From: QAMX01 sp964448855
GTDB lineage: Bacteria; Bacillota; Clostridia; Oscillospirales; QAMX01
Direction: 5' to 3'
NCBI GenBank assembly: GCA_964448855.1
Contig: CAYUXI010000012.1
Location: 12,692-76,691, forward strand
DNA: 64,000 nt
The notes under the pieces were generated by a model, which was not told the DNA's origin, made no database searches, and saw only the letters and a program-made list of their open reading frames with translations. Below are positions 53,428 to 61,900 of the stretch, piece by piece; the first letter of the stretch is position 1; each line of letters starts with the position of its first letter. The position numbers and the translations under genes are program-made.

Positions 53428-53760
53428 TCAGGACGGGTGTGTCATCTTCAGGCCGCGCCGACTCCGCAGAATCCGTTCGGCTTCTGTCTGCTGCGATGCG
53501 TCCACTTCCACAGTCAGCGTGACGCTGCCGCCGGTGTCCGGTCGAGCGGCGTGCAGCTGTTCCCCGGCGAAGAGCGTCCGATAGCTGCCGAGTGTCGGCG
53601 GCGGAGCACTCTGCAGGGACAGCGGTTCCTGATCTGCGTCGGCGATCACCACCGGCTGCACGTTGCGCGACAGCAGCCGAATTCCGGCGCTGCTGAGCTG
53701 CCAGGCCGCCAGCTCCGCTTCGTCTGTCCCGCTGAATTCCATTTGAATCCGTTTTCCCAT
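53428..53760 (-). CDS. Hypothetical protein, 110 residues
   Basis: Unrecognised. Starting at the ATG at 53760, with GGAGGG seven bases upstream, the product begins MGKRIQMEFSGTDEAELAAW and ends with a beta-strand/helix pattern SVTLTVEVDASQQTEAERIL. No membrane segment, cysteine pair or signal peptide. The alternating pattern could be a small alpha/beta dimerisation fold, but this is a guess. It probably precedes the S1 gene in a transcript and is divergent from the DUF951 gene. Confidence 0.6.
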   Translation of the reverse strand: MGKRIQMEFSGTDEAELAAWQLSSAGIRLLSRNVQPVVIADADQEPLSLQSAPPPTLGSYRTLFAGEQLHAARPDTGGSVTLTVEVDASQQTEAERILRSRRGLKMTHPS

Positions 53761-53866
53761 CCGTCTTCCCTCCTCTGCACCGGTATTATGAGCTGACTTC
53801 AGCGGTTCCATGCGTGCAGCGGAGCGTCATTTTATCCCGGTATCTGCCGACAGGAGGATTGAACCC

Positions 53867-54052
53867 ATGAACATTGCCGTCAACGATCAGATCGAAACGA
53901 AAAAGCCGCATCCGTGTGGCGGAAAGACCTGGCTCGTTTTGCGCGTCGGGATGGATTTTCGTCTGCGCTGCACGACCTGCGGGCATGAGCTGATGATTCC
54001 ACGCGCCAAAATCGAGAAAAACATCCGCAGGGTTTTCCCACACGCGGAGTGA
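53867..54052 (+). CDS. DUF951-family small zinc-ribbon-like protein
   Basis: 61 residues, matching DUF951: HPCGGKTWLVLRVGMDFRL then CTTCGHELMIPRAKIEKNI. The three cysteines (CGG and CxxC) suggest a small zinc or nucleic-acid-binding fold; the function is unknown although the family is widespread in Firmicutes. The ATG at 53867 has a perfect AGGAGG nine bases upstream. Confidence 0.88.
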   Translation: MNIAVNDQIETKKPHPCGGKTWLVLRVGMDFRLRCTTCGHELMIPRAKIEKNIRRVFPHAE

Positions 54053-54108
54053 TCGAACCGCCCGGTTTCGATTTTACATTGTATTCACCCAAGTTTTTTT
54101 TCATGGAG

Positions 54109-54114
54109 TATAAT
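54109..54114 (+). promoter_or_regulatory. Candidate -10 box before the two-component genes
   Basis: TATAAT, with a weak TTCACC at 19-base spacing. A 7-bp hairpin (GGCTGGT, 54127-54148) lies between it and the ribosome site AAGGAG. Confidence 0.45.
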
Positions 54115-54166
54115 AGGAACAGAAACGGCTGGTTTTCGACCACCAGCCATGGAAAGGAGCGCTTTT

Positions 54167-54916
54167 TTGAACATGAATACCGTTCATACAGACGGAAAGG
54201 ACAGCACCGCCGAACAGCCCGGCGCCGAAAAACGTAAAATTCTGATCGCAGAAGACGATCCGAACATTTTGGAATTACTCAAGCTGTATATGTGCCGGGA
54301 CGGCTTCGAAGTGGATACCGCCGTCAACGGTGGCGAAGCGCTCGCCCGCTTCCGCATTTTCCACCCGGATCTGATTCTGCTGGATGTCATGATGCCGGTC
54401 GTGGACGGCTGGGAGGTCTGCCACACCATCCGCCAGGAATCCAACGTGCCGATCATCATGCTGACCGCCCGCGGCGAAACCGTGGATAAAATCACGGGGC
54501 TGGAGCTGGGTGCGGACGACTATATCACGAAGCCGTTCGATATGCGCGAGGTGATTGCCCGCGTGCATACCGTGCTGCGCCGTTATTTGCCCGCTGAGAG
54601 CAAGCAGAACGACAAGCGTCTGCACTTCGACAACCTCATCATCGATATGGAATCCTATCAGCTGACCGTAAACGGCAAGGCGATGGATATTCCGCCCAAG
54701 GAAATCGAGCTGCTCTTTTTCCTCGCCAAAAACGCCAACAAGGTTTTCACAAGAGATCAGCTTCTGGATCAGGTCTGGGGCTTTGAATATTTTGGAGATA
54801 CCCGGACTGTTGACGTCCACATCAAGCGTCTGCGCGAAAAGCTGGAGGGCGTTTCCGACAAGTGGACGTTGAAAACCGTCTGGGGTGTCGGATATAAATT
54901 TGAACTTCTGAAATAG
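54167..54916 (+). CDS. OmpR-family response regulator
   Basis: 249 residues. The receiver domain has acidic pocket EDD (about 29-31), phospho-acceptor Asp73 in LILLDVMMPV, Thr in MLTARG and Lys in TKPFD. The C-terminal winged helix of the OmpR/PhoB type runs from LHFDNLIIDM to VWGVGYKFELLK. About 20 polar residues precede the receiver domain. I use TTG at 54167, seven bases after AAGGAG; the ATG two codons later is the alternative. Its partner kinase starts 14 bases after its stop. Confidence 0.92.
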   Translation: MNMNTVHTDGKDSTAEQPGAEKRKILIAEDDPNILELLKLYMCRDGFEVDTAVNGGEALARFRIFHPDLILLDVMMPVVDGWEVCHTIRQESNVPIIMLTARGETVDKITGLELGADDYITKPFDMREVIARVHTVLRRYLPAESKQNDKRLHFDNLIIDMESYQLTVNGKAMDIPPKEIELLFFLAKNANKVFTRDQLLDQVWGFEYFGDTRTVDVHIKRLREKLEGVSDKWTLKTVWGVGYKFELLK

Positions 54917-54930
54917 GGCAGGCATCGTTT

Positions 54931-56385
54931 ATGCGAAAAATTGCGACGCGAAACTTCCTGGTGACGGCCATGACGCTGCTGATTTGCATCGTCATTTTCT
55001 GTTCGCTGCTTCTGGCGCAGCTGTATCAGTATTCTGTCAGCGAGAAATTTCAAAGTCTGGAATCGGACGGCTACAGTCTGACCGGTTTGGCCTATACCTG
55101 GAAAACCGCCTCCTATCGCATGGACACCACCGTTTTGCAGAATACGCTGTCCGCGCAGGCCACGCTCAACAACACCCGGATTATGATCGCCGATATCAAC
55201 GGGAAGATCGAGATGTACGCCGACCCCTATGGAAGCGGTCTGGACGGCGGCAACCTGGCCGCCACGCTGATGGCCGCCATCCGCGAGCAGCGCGTATACA
55301 AGGAAATCGGCACGCTGTCCGGGTATTATCAGCATTCGCTGTTGTCCGTAGCGCTGCCGATCACGGATGCTGCCGGGAATTTTCGCGGTGCCATTCTGGT
55401 TTCCGCGCCGACCAGCTCCATTATTTCGCTGTTTCGCGGGTTCATGCGCAGCATTCTGCTGATTACCGTGTTTGTCCTGCTGATCGCTGCGGCGCTGATT
55501 TTTTTCATCTCCCAGCGAACCACGCGCCCGCTCAAGGAAATGGCCGTTGCCGCCCGGCACTTTGCAATGGGCGACTTTTCGTCACGGGTTCACGTCGTCG
55601 GGAATGATGAAATTGCCAATTTGGCGCAATCCTTCAACTATATGGCCGAATCGATGGAGCAGCTGGAAAAGCTGCGTTCGGAGTTCATCGCGAACGTCTC
55701 GCATGAGCTGAAGACGCCGATGACCACCATCGGCGGGTTTGTGGACGGCATCACGGACGGAACGATTCCGCCGGAGCGCGCTCCGCATTATCTGGAAATC
55801 GTCAGCTCCGAGATTCACAGGCTCTCCCGTCTGGTCTCCAAGCTCCTGCTGGCGACACGTTTGCAGGCGGGTATTCAGGATTTGAACATCACAAATGTGG
55901 ATCTCTCCTCTCTGGTGAGTTCGGCTGTCATCAACAGCGAGCAGGCGATTGAGGCCAAGCACCTGAATGTGGAGATCAATTTGCCGGAAAGCCGCTGCTT
56001 TGTGCGCGGTGATGAGGATGCGCTGACGCAGGTGGTTTCCAACCTGATCGACAACGCTGTCAAATACAGCAACGAGGGCGGCGATTTATCCGTCCAGATT
56101 GAGGAGCGCAGCGACAAGGTCTACGTTTCCGTGTACAATACCGGCCGCGGGATTGCAAAAGAGCAGCTGCCCTTCATTTTTGACCGGTTCTACAAAGCGG
56201 ATCGTTCCCGTGGGATGGACAAATCCTCCACCGGGCTGGGGCTTTATATCGTCAAGTCGATTTTGAAAAATCTGCATCAGGAAATCACAGCTGAGAGTGA
56301 ATACGGGCATTGGGCGCGTTTCACCTTCACGTTGGAGCCTGTCAAGCGCAGACCCCGGACTTTGCCGCCCAAAGCGTCGCAATAA
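54931..56385 (+). CDS. Membrane sensor histidine kinase
   Basis: 484 residues. Transmembrane helix 1 (about 11-31), an extracellular sensor of about 130 residues, helix 2 (about 173-194), HAMP, then HisKA with phospho-acceptor His258 in ANVSHELKTPMTT. The ATPase domain has the N box NLIDNAVKYSNEGG, the F box FDRFYKADRSR and the G box TGLGLYIVKSIL. No PAS domain, so it is smaller than WalK. It pairs with the upstream regulator; htrA follows, hinting at an envelope-stress role. Confidence 0.93.
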   Translation: MRKIATRNFLVTAMTLLICIVIFCSLLLAQLYQYSVSEKFQSLESDGYSLTGLAYTWKTASYRMDTTVLQNTLSAQATLNNTRIMIADINGKIEMYADPYGSGLDGGNLAATLMAAIREQRVYKEIGTLSGYYQHSLLSVALPITDAAGNFRGAILVSAPTSSIISLFRGFMRSILLITVFVLLIAAALIFFISQRTTRPLKEMAVAARHFAMGDFSSRVHVVGNDEIANLAQSFNYMAESMEQLEKLRSEFIANVSHELKTPMTTIGGFVDGITDGTIPPERAPHYLEIVSSEIHRLSRLVSKLLLATRLQAGIQDLNITNVDLSSLVSSAVINSEQAIEAKHLNVEINLPESRCFVRGDEDALTQVVSNLIDNAVKYSNEGGDLSVQIEERSDKVYVSVYNTGRGIAKEQLPFIFDRFYKADRSRGMDKSSTGLGLYIVKSILKNLHQEITAESEYGHWARFTFTLEPVKRRPRTLPPKASQ

Positions 56386-56462
56386 ATTTACACTTGCATC
56401 ATCAAGTATCGCATCCGCTGTATGATAATAGAGGGTGGATACAGGGAAACAGGTGATCTTCT

Positions 56463-57740
56463 ATGAATTCAACAGAACCTCACGGCGCGAATGGAGCTTC
56501 CTCCGGCAACGCCGAAATCAAATTTCATTATTCCGGCAAACGTCAGTACAGCGTGATCATTCTCTGTGCGGTTGCCTTATTGCTGCTCGTTGCCGTGACG
56601 GTCACTTTCGCCGTCATTTTGGGGCGCTCTGCGATTGTAACCAGCAGCTCCGGCCGTCTTTCTCTCGTCATCGGCAATCGAAAGGGCGACAATCCCTTTT
56701 CTCCGGCTGCTTCCTCCGCTGCGTCGCCCGCCACGACGTCATCCGTCGGGCTGAACATCAGCGACCCGCCGGAGGTGCTCAGCACATCGGCTGTCGCCAA
56801 CGATGGTGTGCTCTCCACGCGTGAAATCGCCAAGCGGGTTCGCCCCAGTGTTGTCAGCATTCTGGTCAGCAGTGCCTGGCAATCTGGACTGGCTTCCGGA
56901 ATCATCATGACGGAGGACGGGCTGATCATCACAAATCATCATGTAGTGGACGGCATGACCTCAATCACGGTTGTTCTGAACACCGGTGAGCAGTATGATG
57001 CCACGTTGATCGGTGTGGACGAATCGTCCGATCTGGCTGTCATTCGAATCGAGGCCGACGGCTTGCAGCCGGCGACCTTCGGCAATTCGGATGCCGTGGA
57101 GGTTGGAGATCCGGCAGTTGTCGTCGGAACGCCTTACAGCCTCAGCTTGAGCGGAACCACCACGCAGGGCATCATCTCGGCGATTAACCGTGATCTGGTC
57201 ATTGACAACCGCACCATCACGCTCATTCAAACCGATGCATCGATCAACCCCGGCAATTCCGGTGGGCCGTTGATCAACCAGTATGGCCAGGTCATCGGGA
57301 TTACCTCTCTGAAAATCGGGGAAGAATTTGAAGGGCTCGGCTTCGCCATCCCCATGAATTCCGCCAAATCCATCTTAGAGGAGCTGATTCTCTACGGTCA
57401 CGTCCGCGGAAAGCCGGCGCTCGGCATCAGTGGCCGGTTTCTGACCGGGCTGGAGGCGACGGCCAACGGGCTGCCGACCGGACTGTATGTCACCGATGTG
57501 TATGACGCCGGGAGCAGCCATTCGTCCGAGCTGGCTGTCGGGGACGTCATCACCAAGATCGACGGCATTGCCATCACCGATCTGGACGCCTACAACACCG
57601 TGAAGAATGCGCATCAGGTGGGCGATATTCTGACGTTGCTGGTGTACCGGGACACCAATCTGTATGACCGGAAGCCCGGTGTCTATCTGGAAGTGCAGGT
57701 TACGGTCCTTGACGAATCGCTGCTGACGCATTCCTCGTAG
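56463..57740 (+). CDS. htrA: HtrA/DegP-like membrane-anchored serine protease
   Basis: 425 residues. One transmembrane helix (about 30-54) anchors the protease outside the cell; a Ser/Ala/Thr-rich linker (58-105) follows. The catalytic triad is His160 (ITNHHVV), Asp190 (ESSDLAVI) and Ser266 (NPGNSGGPL). The C-terminal 110 residues form one PDZ domain (SELAVGDVITKIDG). HtrA proteins degrade misfolded secreted proteins. Being next to a two-component pair recalls CssRS- or CiaRH-type control, but no operator was seen. Confidence 0.93.
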   Translation: MNSTEPHGANGASSGNAEIKFHYSGKRQYSVIILCAVALLLLVAVTVTFAVILGRSAIVTSSSGRLSLVIGNRKGDNPFSPAASSAASPATTSSVGLNISDPPEVLSTSAVANDGVLSTREIAKRVRPSVVSILVSSAWQSGLASGIIMTEDGLIITNHHVVDGMTSITVVLNTGEQYDATLIGVDESSDLAVIRIEADGLQPATFGNSDAVEVGDPAVVVGTPYSLSLSGTTTQGIISAINRDLVIDNRTITLIQTDASINPGNSGGPLINQYGQVIGITSLKIGEEFEGLGFAIPMNSAKSILEELILYGHVRGKPALGISGRFLTGLEATANGLPTGLYVTDVYDAGSSHSSELAVGDVITKIDGIAITDLDAYNTVKNAHQVGDILTLLVYRDTNLYDRKPGVYLEVQVTVLDESLLTHSS

Positions 57741-57760
57741 TCGGTCAAAAAAAAATAGTA

Positions 57761-57795
57761 ACAGGGCATTGTGTTCAACACGATGCCCTGTTTTC
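57761..57795. terminator. Bidirectional terminator between htrA and sigK
   Basis: AACAGGGCATTGTGTT pairs with AACACGATGCCCTGTT (one G-U) around a 2-base loop. TTTT follows on the plus strand and a run of A's (57748-57756) supplies T's on the minus strand. Confidence 0.92.
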
Positions 57796-57799
57796 GTTT

Positions 57800-58025
57800 T
57801 GCGAGAAAAGCGTTGTGGGGTGGAAAGGTGCGGTTGGTGTGGTGAAGGGTGGCGTGGTGGGTAGTACGGCGGCTGTGGTGGCGCGGTGGTGGGTTTGTCG
57901 GCTGAGATCGCGGGCGGAACGATTGGCAGGTAGCGGGTTCGTCGGGTGGAACGGTGGTTGGAGGCCGCCGTTTTTGTTTGGCTGGGATGGAGGGTGTTGC
58001 AGTTTGAGTGTGGCGTTTTTGGCCA
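57800..58025 (-). promoter_or_regulatory. C-rich, G-poor 3' region of sigK, possible Rho-utilisation region
   Basis: About 210 bases of the plus strand are roughly half G with very little C, so a minus-strand transcript would be C-rich, G-poor and unstructured between the sigK stop and the terminator at 57761. This composition is typical of Rho-loading (rut) regions. The P/T/H-rich reading frames in it are not credible genes. Confidence 0.35.
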
Positions 58026-58748
58026 TCAGTTGTGCGGCTGCGATTCAAAGGCACGGCGCAGCGATTGAATGGCGGCTTTTTCGATGCGCGAAACGTAGGA
58101 GCGTGAAATGCCAAGGCGTTCCGCAGTTTCGCGCTGGGTCAGCGGCGGCCGATCATTCAGGCCGTACCGCAGCACCATGATTTCGCGCTCCCGCTCATCC
58201 AATTCCGTTTGCAGATAGGCCTGCAGCATGGCAATCTGATCGCTTTTCAGCAGGTTTTCGAACATATCCTCTTCCCCGCTGAGGATATCCATGAGCTCCA
58301 TGGTATTGCCTTCGCCGTCCGTATCGATCGGGTCGGAGAGCGACACCTCGCAGCTGATGCGTCTGAGCGTCCGGAAGTGCATAAAAATCTCATTTTCCAC
58401 GCATCGGGCGGCGTAGGTCGCCAATCTGGTATTCTTGCTGATATCGAAGGTGCGAATGGCTTTGATGAGGCCGATGACACCGATGGAAATCAGGTCATCC
58501 TGATCACCTGCCGCCGCGTAGTATTTTTTGATGATGTGGGCGACCAGGCGCAGGTTGTGTTCAATCAGCCGATTGCGCGCTGCCAGGTCGCCCGCTACGG
58601 CCTGTTCCAGGCAGGCTCGTTCGTCTGCGGCGCTCAGCGGTTTGGGAAATGAGCTGCTGCTGTCCAGCCGCAAAGACAAAAACAGGAACCTCGAAAGTGT
58701 CGTCACCAGGATTGAAAGCATGGACTGTCTGCGCTTGACTTCCTGCAA
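58026..58748 (-). CDS. sigK: Sporulation sigma factor, pro-sigma-K type
   Basis: 240 residues. The N-terminus LSILVTTLSRFLFLSL is hydrophobic, like the pro-sequence that tethers pro-sigma-K to the mother-cell membrane until cleavage, and FPKPLSAADE follows. Region 2 contains RLIEHNLRLVAHIIKKYY and DLISIGVIGLIKAIRTF, and region 4 has TQRETAERLGISRSYVSRIE. The gene is not split by a skin-type element. The start is TTG at 58748 after AAAGGGGGAG, or ATG at 58721. It implies the organism has, or had, the late sporulation pathway. Confidence 0.87.
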   Translation of the reverse strand: MQEVKRRQSMLSILVTTLSRFLFLSLRLDSSSSFPKPLSAADERACLEQAVAGDLAARNRLIEHNLRLVAHIIKKYYAAAGDQDDLISIGVIGLIKAIRTFDISKNTRLATYAARCVENEIFMHFRTLRRISCEVSLSDPIDTDGEGNTMELMDILSGEEDMFENLLKSDQIAMLQAYLQTELDEREREIMVLRYGLNDRPPLTQRETAERLGISRSYVSRIEKAAIQSLRRAFESQPHN

Positions 58749-58899
58749 GCGCTCCCCCTTTCCGCACTGAGGTGCGTCGCTGCACACGCCCTATTTTATG
58801 CGAAAAAAATTCAGTTTTGCCTGTCCGTTCATCCGTCGCTTTGAAATCGTGGCGATTTGACCAGCATTCCGCATGGTTTGGCGGCCGAACGGAGATACT

Positions 58900-59346
58900 A
58901 TGGCAGAGGTGACCGATATGGAGGAAGAAATCCGTTTGCTGAACGATATTTGTAAAAACACGGAAATGGGCATTGATGGGATACAGGTGGTTCAGAAGCG
59001 TTGCAAAAATCGTGCTTTGCATCAGGCGCTTCAGCGGCAGCTGGAGGAGTATCAGACCATTTTCAGCGAGGCCGATCAGTTGCTCGGCCGGTTTGGAGAA
59101 TCGCCGCGCCAGATCCCCGCAGCGGCCAAAATTGCGTCGCATCTGACCATGACGACCAAGGGGCTGCGGGATCCGTCCGCGTCCGGGATTGCCGGGATGA
59201 TGATTCAGGGCAACACGATGGGCATGATTCAGATGACGCGTCAGCTGCGACAGCGCAGAGGGAGCGGAGCGGAAGCCCGCCGACTGGCCAGTCGGCTGAT
59301 TGCAACTGAGGAGGCCAACATCGAGCAGATGCGCCCGTTTCTTTGA
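58900..59346 (+). CDS. Hypothetical alpha-helical protein
   Basis: 148 residues, predicted almost entirely helical, with blocks EEEIRLLNDICKNTEMGIDG, RQLEEYQTIFSEADQLL and SRLIATEEANIEQMRPFL. The pattern suggests a four-helix bundle resembling DUF2383-like proteins, but I do not recognise it with confidence. No cysteine-rich or membrane part. The ATG at 58900 has GGAG five bases upstream, and a bidirectional terminator follows. It is divergent from sigK; no link between the two is shown. Confidence 0.7.
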   Translation: MAEVTDMEEEIRLLNDICKNTEMGIDGIQVVQKRCKNRALHQALQRQLEEYQTIFSEADQLLGRFGESPRQIPAAAKIASHLTMTTKGLRDPSASGIAGMMIQGNTMGMIQMTRQLRQRRGSGAEARRLASRLIATEEANIEQMRPFL

Positions 59347-59368
59347 ACGGTTCATCCAAACAGCGCAC

Positions 59369-59402
59369 AAAAAAAAGCCGACGAATTCGTCGGCTTTTTT
59401 TC
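59369..59402. terminator. Bidirectional terminator
   Basis: GCCGACGA and TCGTCGGC with a 2-base loop are flanked by A- and T-runs, so it can end both the plus-strand helical-protein gene and the minus-strand rpmB. Confidence 0.95.
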
Positions 59403-59457
59403 TGTTCATCAACCCGGCAGAAGCGTATGCTCCGCTGAGGAGAAAACTCGCTCCGCC

Positions 59458-59646
59458 TTAGACAGCACGTGTCACTTTGTTGGAACGGAGGCACCTTGTG
59501 CAAACATAGATATGACAGGGCGATCCGTTGACAACGGCCTTAACCCTTTTCACATTGGGCTTCCAAGCCCTGTTTGAACGCCGGTGCGAGTGCGAGAGCT
59601 TGATACCAAACGTAACGCCCTTCCCGCAGATATCACATTTTGCCAT
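59458..59646 (-). CDS. rpmB: 50S ribosomal protein L28 (bL28)
   Basis: 62 residues: MAKCDICGKGVTFGIKLSHS, RRSNRAWKPNVKRVKA and CTRCLRSNKVTRAV. The two CxxC pairs are the zinc-binding form of L28. The ATG at 59646 follows GGAGGTG at normal spacing. Monocistronic, with its own promoter. Confidence 0.97.
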   Translation of the reverse strand: MAKCDICGKGVTFGIKLSHSHRRSNRAWKPNVKRVKAVVNGSPCHIYVCTRCLRSNKVTRAV

Positions 59647-59756
59647 TTGTAGCACACCTCCCTCAGGATTCGTTATCGGGACACGGCAGAGAAACCGCCG
59701 TGAAGCTTTTTGATTCTCGGCTCATCGAAAAATAGATCGAAGCACAAGACTTATAT

Positions 59757-59785
59757 ATGATATCATATTTTTGCTGAAATTGCAA
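59757..59785 (-). promoter_or_regulatory. Promoter for rpmB
   Basis: Minus strand TTGCAA (59780-59785), 17-base spacer, TATCAT (59757-59762) with TGA in front. It lies between the ispE stop and rpmB. Confidence 0.7.
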
Positions 59786-59832
59786 GTGTTTGCCCCGGAT
59801 TTTTTCGAAAAAACTTTCGTTGCAGTTGGCGA

Positions 59833-60693
59833 TCAAAATTCCGCAGCCGTTTGAACCAGATAGGTCTGCGGCCAATGCGCCTTCAGGCGGCGTACTGCGG
59901 CCAATGCAGCCGGTTTTTGGTCGAACAATGCGAAGACCGCCGTGCCCGTTCCGGTCATGGCGGCGCCCATTGCGCCCGCTTCCAGCAGGCTGCTCCGGAT
60001 TTTGCCGACGACCGGGTGCATGGCTGTCGTCACCGGCTCCAGGACATTGTGCAGCTGTGCAGCCAGCTGCTCCGCTTGATTGGCGCGGATGGCTGCAATC
60101 GCCCGCTCCGTGTCCGGATGGGTATCGACGCCGACCGCATCGAGCGTTTCAAAGATGTGCCGTGTGGATGCAGAGGGGCGCGGCTTGCAGATGACCATAG
60201 GGAGTGCGTGCAGAACCGGCAGTCGCGTCAGGCGTTCACCGATGCCTTCGGCCAGCGCACAGCCGCCGTGCAGCAGAAACGGGACATCCGCGCCGACCGT
60301 CATGGCCAGCTGTTCCAGCTCCGACGGCGTCATTCGGACGTTCAGGCTGCTGTTCAGCGCCCGCAGGACGGCTGCCGCATCGGCACTGCCGCCGCCGAGC
60401 CCAGCACCGACCGGGATTCGCTTTTGAATCTGGATGGACACCGACGCACAAATCCCTGCGGCCTGCAGGAACCGTGCAGCGGCCTGATAGGCCGTATTGC
60501 GTTCATCTGCCGGAAGATAGGTGCGGTTGGTTTTGACCTGAATCTGCGTTTCATCCGCACGCGTCGCCTCGACCTGCACCGAATCGCACAGGGTGATCGT
60601 CTGCATGACGGAGCGCAGTTCATGGTATCCGTCTGCCCGTCGGTTCAGCACATCCAGCGTGAAATTGACTTTTGCATAGGCAGGCAGCTGCAT
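59833..60693 (-). CDS. ispE: 4-diphosphocytidyl-2-C-methyl-D-erythritol kinase
   Basis: 286-residue GHMP kinase of the non-mevalonate isoprenoid pathway. It starts MQLPAYAKVNFTLDVLNRR, with the substrate region RADGYHELRSVMQTI and the ATP-binding glycine loop IPVGAGLGGGSADAAAVL; MTGTGTAVFALF closes the active site. Full length. It starts one base after the DUF362 stop, so it is co-transcribed. Undecaprenyl carriers used by UppP derive from this pathway. Confidence 0.95.
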   Translation of the reverse strand: MQLPAYAKVNFTLDVLNRRADGYHELRSVMQTITLCDSVQVEATRADETQIQVKTNRTYLPADERNTAYQAAARFLQAAGICASVSIQIQKRIPVGAGLGGGSADAAAVLRALNSSLNVRMTPSELEQLAMTVGADVPFLLHGGCALAEGIGERLTRLPVLHALPMVICKPRPSASTRHIFETLDAVGVDTHPDTERAIAAIRANQAEQLAAQLHNVLEPVTTAMHPVVGKIRSSLLEAGAMGAAMTGTGTAVFALFDQKPAALAAVRRLKAHWPQTYLVQTAAEF

Positions 60694-60694
60694 A

Positions 60695-61855
60695 CTATCC
60701 CCTCTTTTTGGTGCCGTCCTTCGGAGTCCGGAGACACTTTTTCAGTTTGATGGCCTTCAGGCGGCACATTTCGTGGCAGCAATAGCATTTGATACATGGT
60801 GTATGATCAATAACGGCGTGTCCGCCTGCAATGCGAATGGTGTGCTTGGGACAGGCGCGGGCGCATTCTCCGCAGCCGACGCACTTGTCCGGATCGACAA
60901 AGGGGTACGGCTCCAGCAGGCGTGTCACCGGGTTGCGCAGACGGCCGGGCAGCAGCGAGAGCAGGCCGGCACTGCCCATATAGGGCGGCGGCAAAAAGCG
61001 CACCGCCGCTTTCTGGAGCGGCAGGCCGATGATGGTCAGCTGATCAGGCTGCTCCGGTGCATAGCCGCGCCGGATGGATTCCTGAAGAATTGGGATGCGC
61101 GCTGGGGACATTCCGATCAATTTGGCCGCCGCCAGGTCGGCGCAGTGCGGATTCTGAGCGGCAATCAGCAGACCGGCCGGCTTGGGATCCCCGGTGCCGG
61201 GGCCCTTGCCCTCCATGCCGACGACGCCGTCAATCAGCGAGAAGTCCGGTGCGACAATGTCGCAGATATCGCAGATCAGCTTCGCAAGCTCCGTCCGTTC
61301 CGGCAGCTTGGCGTGATATTTTGCTTTTTCCAGCCCGGCAACGGCACCGTACAGGTTTTTCACGGCACCGGTCATGCGGGCATAGGTGTGTGTTTTCAGT
61401 TTGGCAAACGAGATGATCACATCGGCCGAACGCACATAGGAGGCGAGCCGCATGGTCTTCGCGCCATCGGGTGAAACGAGTTCCGTCTCCGAAAAATCGT
61501 CATTCAGGCGGGCGCCGCTTTCTTCCGCCGCCTGCTTCATGCCGGTGATGCGGTAGATGGTGTCCAATGCAGCATGGGTGAAAATGCCGCCCGGGCTGTC
61601 ACCGATCGTGACGGAGGTGGCTCCGCAGGCATACAGCCGTTTGGCCAATGCCGACACCAGCGCCGGATGTGTGGTTGCGGCCTTTTCCGGTTTATGCGCC
61701 GCCAAGAGGTTGGCCTTGATCAGGACGGTTTTCCCGGATACCGCCTGTGCAATCGGGAACGCCGCAAAGACTTCATCAAACGCCGCCTCAATCTGCGCCG
61801 CTTCATACGTCTGGCAGCGGATAACCGCAACGCGGCGATCTTTTGTATCGTACAT
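60695..61855 (-). CDS. DUF362 protein with ferredoxin-like C-terminus
   Basis: 386 residues. The DUF362 domain (about 1-310) has VLIKANLLAAHKPEKAATTH, ATSVTIGDSPGG and FAKLKTHTYARMTGAVKNLY. The C-terminus carries two [4Fe-4S] motifs, CVGCGECARACP and CIKCYCCHEMC, the second lacking the usual CP. Function is unknown; such proteins are common in anaerobes and are presumed redox-active. AAAGGAG precedes the ATG. It lies between the aminotransferase and ispE. Confidence 0.85.
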   Translation of the reverse strand: MYDTKDRRVAVIRCQTYEAAQIEAAFDEVFAAFPIAQAVSGKTVLIKANLLAAHKPEKAATTHPALVSALAKRLYACGATSVTIGDSPGGIFTHAALDTIYRITGMKQAAEESGARLNDDFSETELVSPDGAKTMRLASYVRSADVIISFAKLKTHTYARMTGAVKNLYGAVAGLEKAKYHAKLPERTELAKLICDICDIVAPDFSLIDGVVGMEGKGPGTGDPKPAGLLIAAQNPHCADLAAAKLIGMSPARIPILQESIRRGYAPEQPDQLTIIGLPLQKAAVRFLPPPYMGSAGLLSLLPGRLRNPVTRLLEPYPFVDPDKCVGCGECARACPKHTIRIAGGHAVIDHTPCIKCYCCHEMCRLKAIKLKKCLRTPKDGTKKRG

Positions 61856-61900
61856 ATCGTCTGCTCCTTTCAGCTCTGTTCCGCAAGCAAGCGGCAGAGG

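Noticed and set aside
57683..58114. 143-codon minus-strand frame rich in Pro, Thr and His
   Set aside because: Product of a C-rich intergenic stretch that overlaps sigK and htrA ends; no ribosome site.
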